Source of the DNA: UBA6181 sp016934015
GTDB taxonomy: Bacteria; Bacillota_I; Bacilli_A; Acholeplasmatales; Acholeplasmataceae
Length of the DNA: 15,782 nucleotides
Assembly (NCBI GenBank): GCA_036584525.1
Contig: JAZHDG010000078.1
Coordinates: 1 to 15,782 of the forward strand
Reading direction: 5' to 3'
Part shown: piece by piece, positions 14,253-15,782 of the stretch
How the letters are laid out: every line of letters starts with the position of its first letter
How positions within the stretch are numbered: position 1 is the first letter of the stretch
The notes under the pieces: generated by a model
Told to the model about the DNA's origin: nothing
What the model saw: the letters and a program-made list of their open reading frames with translations, nothing else
Database searches by the model: none
Position numbers and translations under genes: made by a program

Positions 14253-14786
14253 ATGGATCCTGAAAAAAAACCAGATGACAAAAAAGAATTAACGGAAGAA
14301 GAAATTCTTGAACTTATCGAAGAATTAAAAAAACACAAACAAAACAAACATATCGCGATAAGTTTAGGCTTTTTACTTCATCCAAACTATGTATATCATC
14401 TAGCGATTTCATTTGGAATTAATATCTTACTTTCTGCAGTCGTATTTGGACTTGCTGCAGGAATTAATCAAGACATGGTTCAAATGACAGCGTTTGGTTT
14501 TTTTATTGCGATTACATTATTAACCCTCGCAGAGAACTTTGTAAAAATTCTACTGTTTAGATATCTTCCCAGAACGATGATTATGAGTATGGGAACCATC
14601 AATGTGATGACTCAAATTTTAATTTTATTTGGAATTGATCAACTCTTAGAAGTTGGATTCCATTTTACTGGTATTGAATCTTTAATTATCTTTTCAGTAA
14701 TTTTCTCTATTTTTAGATTAGTATTCTCCACATATTTACGTAAATTCATTTATGCAAAACGTATGAAACATAGGGGGTCATTATGA
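14253..14786 (+). CDS. small four-helix membrane protein of unknown function
   Basis: I do not recognise this 177-aa protein. The first ~35 residues are charged (MDPEKKPDDKKELTEEEILE and onward) and probably cytoplasmic. About four hydrophobic segments follow, roughly at 47-69, 77-97, 105-124 and 133-155, then a basic tail (YLRKFIYAKRMKHR), which fits an inside orientation for both ends. Three in-frame ATGs lie at 14241, 14250 and 14253. The GGAGG at 14243-14247 is inside the first and too close to the second, so 14253 is preferred. Its TGA overlaps the hprK ATG (ATGA), giving translational coupling. That pairing with hprK may hint at a linked membrane role, but nothing in the sequence names it. 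Confidence 0.85.
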   Translation: MDPEKKPDDKKELTEEEILELIEELKKHKQNKHIAISLGFLLHPNYVYHLAISFGINILLSAVVFGLAAGINQDMVQMTAFGFFIAITLLTLAENFVKILLFRYLPRTMIMSMGTINVMTQILILFGIDQLLEVGFHFTGIESLIIFSVIFSIFRLVFSTYLRKFIYAKRMKHRGSL

Positions 14787-15724
14787 AATTAAAAATCAAG
14801 CATTTATTAAGAGACTTGAATTTATTACTCATAACAAGCAAAAAAACTTCTGAAAGACAAATTAAGTCAGAAATGCTATCTCGTCCAGGTGTCGAACTCG
14901 CGGGTTACTTAGAATTTTTTGATAACGATAGACTTGTTTTAATTGGGTCGAAGGAATCACATTTTATGAACCTCTTACCTTTTGATATCCGTAGACAACG
15001 TATTGAAGACATCATGATTAAAAATCCTCCCGGAATTTTATTTAGTGTCAACGTTGATGTGGAAGATTGGATGATTGAATTAGGTGAAAAATATCAAGTC
15101 GCAATTCTTAAAGGAAAAGTAAGAACTACACCACTAAATGGAATGCTTTACCAATATTTAAGAGATAAACTGGCACCTAGAAAAAGTGTTCATGGTGTCT
15201 TGATGGATATTCACGGTATGGGGACATTAATTACTGGGAAAAGCGGTATTGGAAAAAGCGAGACAGCGCTTGAACTCATTAAGCGCGGGCATATTCTTAT
15301 CAGTGATGATCGTGTTGATATTTATGAAGCTTCTCCTGGTCTACTTGTTGGACATGCACCAAAAATATTAGAACGATATATTGAAGTTCGTGGTATTGGT
15401 ATCGTGGATGTTGTGAAAATGTTTGGTGCTGGCGCATTTAGAGAATCTAAAAAGATTCGTTTAGTGGTTGAACTTGAGCATTGGAAAAAAGATAAACAAT
15501 ATGATCGTCTAGGAACAGAAGCAGAATCTGTTAAATATTTTAATACTGAAATTACAAAGGTTACCATTCCCGTATTACCTGGACGAAATGTTGCAACTTT
15601 GGTTGAGACAGCAGCTTTAAACCAAAAACTAAAATATCTTGGTTATAATGCATCTGAAGAATTAATGGATGCAGTTGCAAAACGCGCAAATAGACAACGA
15701 GGTGAAGAAGATGAAGACGAATAA
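14783..15724 (+). CDS. hprK: bifunctional HPr kinase/phosphorylase
   Basis: HPrK phosphorylates HPr of the sugar phosphotransferase system on Ser46 with ATP or pyrophosphate, and removes that phosphate by phosphorolysis. In Firmicutes P-Ser-HPr works with CcpA in carbon catabolite control. The 313-aa length is typical. The N-terminal domain covers ~1-125. The kinase domain has the active-site His137 (SVHGVLMDIHG), Walker A GKSGIGKS (152-159) followed by Glu160, the acidic pair D175/D176 in LISDDRVDI, and the HPrK signature EVRGIGIVDVVKMFGAGAFR (201-220). PGRN at 266-269 lies in the C-terminal region. The ribosome site is AGGGGGT (14772-14778). The start overlaps the upstream gene by 4 nt and the last 14 nt overlap the next gene. 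HPr, enzyme I and CcpA are not in the window. Confidence 0.96.
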   Translation: MKLKIKHLLRDLNLLLITSKKTSERQIKSEMLSRPGVELAGYLEFFDNDRLVLIGSKESHFMNLLPFDIRRQRIEDIMIKNPPGILFSVNVDVEDWMIELGEKYQVAILKGKVRTTPLNGMLYQYLRDKLAPRKSVHGVLMDIHGMGTLITGKSGIGKSETALELIKRGHILISDDRVDIYEASPGLLVGHAPKILERYIEVRGIGIVDVVKMFGAGAFRESKKIRLVVELEHWKKDKQYDRLGTEAESVKYFNTEITKVTIPVLPGRNVATLVETAALNQKLKYLGYNASEELMDAVAKRANRQRGEEDEDE

Positions 15725-15782
15725 AAAATGGACAGATCACCCACTATTTATTTATGGTGGACCACTCTTAGTATTCTTTTTA
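15711..15782 (+). CDS. start of a membrane protein gene after hprK, cut off by the window
   Basis: An ATG at 15711 opens a frame that stays open to the window edge (24 codons, MKTNKKWTDHPLFIYGGPLL and four more hydrophobic residues). GAGGTGA at 15699-15705, inside hprK, is a strong ribosome site at good spacing, and the 14-nt overlap with hprK implies coupled translation. The beginning looks like a basic cytoplasmic end followed by a membrane helix. In many Firmicutes lgt (prolipoprotein diacylglyceryl transferase) follows hprK, but these residues do not show the usual Lgt start, so the product is left open. Confidence 0.65.
   Translation, partial: MKTNKKWTDHPLFIYGGPLLVFFL

Noticed and set aside
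15711..15782. Calling the last partial gene lgt from its position after hprK
   Set aside because: Only 24 residues are visible and they do not resemble the usual Lgt N-terminus, so position alone is not enough.

Overview
The window is a compact stretch of chromosome with an AT-rich, low-GC Firmicutes/Tenericutes character. UGA works as a stop (two genes end in TGA) and the tryptophans I read are TGG, so this is not a UGA=Trp Mycoplasma or Spiroplasma. The gene content (GlnRS, HPr kinase/phosphorylase, a two-cluster ferredoxin, a GGDEF protein, a pcrA-ligA-uvrA repair block) fits a free-living, probably anaerobic, fermentative relative of Acholeplasma/Izemoplasma/Haloplasma or a deep Bacilli/Erysipelotrichia lineage. 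That placement is inference from gene content; I could not run a search.

Layout. (1) 2-895: 3' part of tsaD (tRNA t6A synthesis), closed by a clear terminator. (2) 990-2789: a 599-aa membrane-anchored, acidic, cysteine-free protein of unknown function with a C-terminal repeat. (3) 2864-3031, minus strand: a 55-aa 2[4Fe-4S] ferredoxin, easily missed, convergent with gene 2 and sharing a bidirectional terminator. (4) 3197-4312: a seven-helix membrane protein with a C-terminal GGDEF diguanylate cyclase domain, followed by a terminator. (5) 4403-14210: a long head-to-tail block glnS - pcrA - small UvrD-like helicase - ligA - uvrA, with gaps of 13 to about 33 nt or overlaps. (6) 14253-15782: a small four-helix membrane protein, hprK overlapping it by 4 nt, and the start of another membrane protein overlapping hprK by 14 nt. 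No gap over 300 nt lacks a gene. I see no tRNA, rRNA, CRISPR array, insertion sequence or phage gene.

How the parts fit. pcrA, ligA and uvrA provide an unwinding helicase, nick sealing and damage recognition for nucleotide excision repair and replication. The pcrA-ligA pairing is the usual Firmicutes order. Here it is interrupted by a 411-aa helicase that keeps every superfamily 1A motif I looked for but has lost the 2B subdomain, probably a tandem pcrA duplicate that was pared down. uvrA followed by hprK is also a familiar Firmicutes neighbourhood, with HPrK controlling PTS/CcpA carbon regulation.

The window is mostly ordinary housekeeping. The points most worth a second look are the 2B-less helicase (with a hairpin over its ribosome-binding site), the unknown 599-aa anchored protein, the missing cysteine in UvrA zinc module 1, and the 28-codon near-identical DNA repeat inside the ferredoxin gene. 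I do not see convincing evidence of a wholly new multi-gene system.
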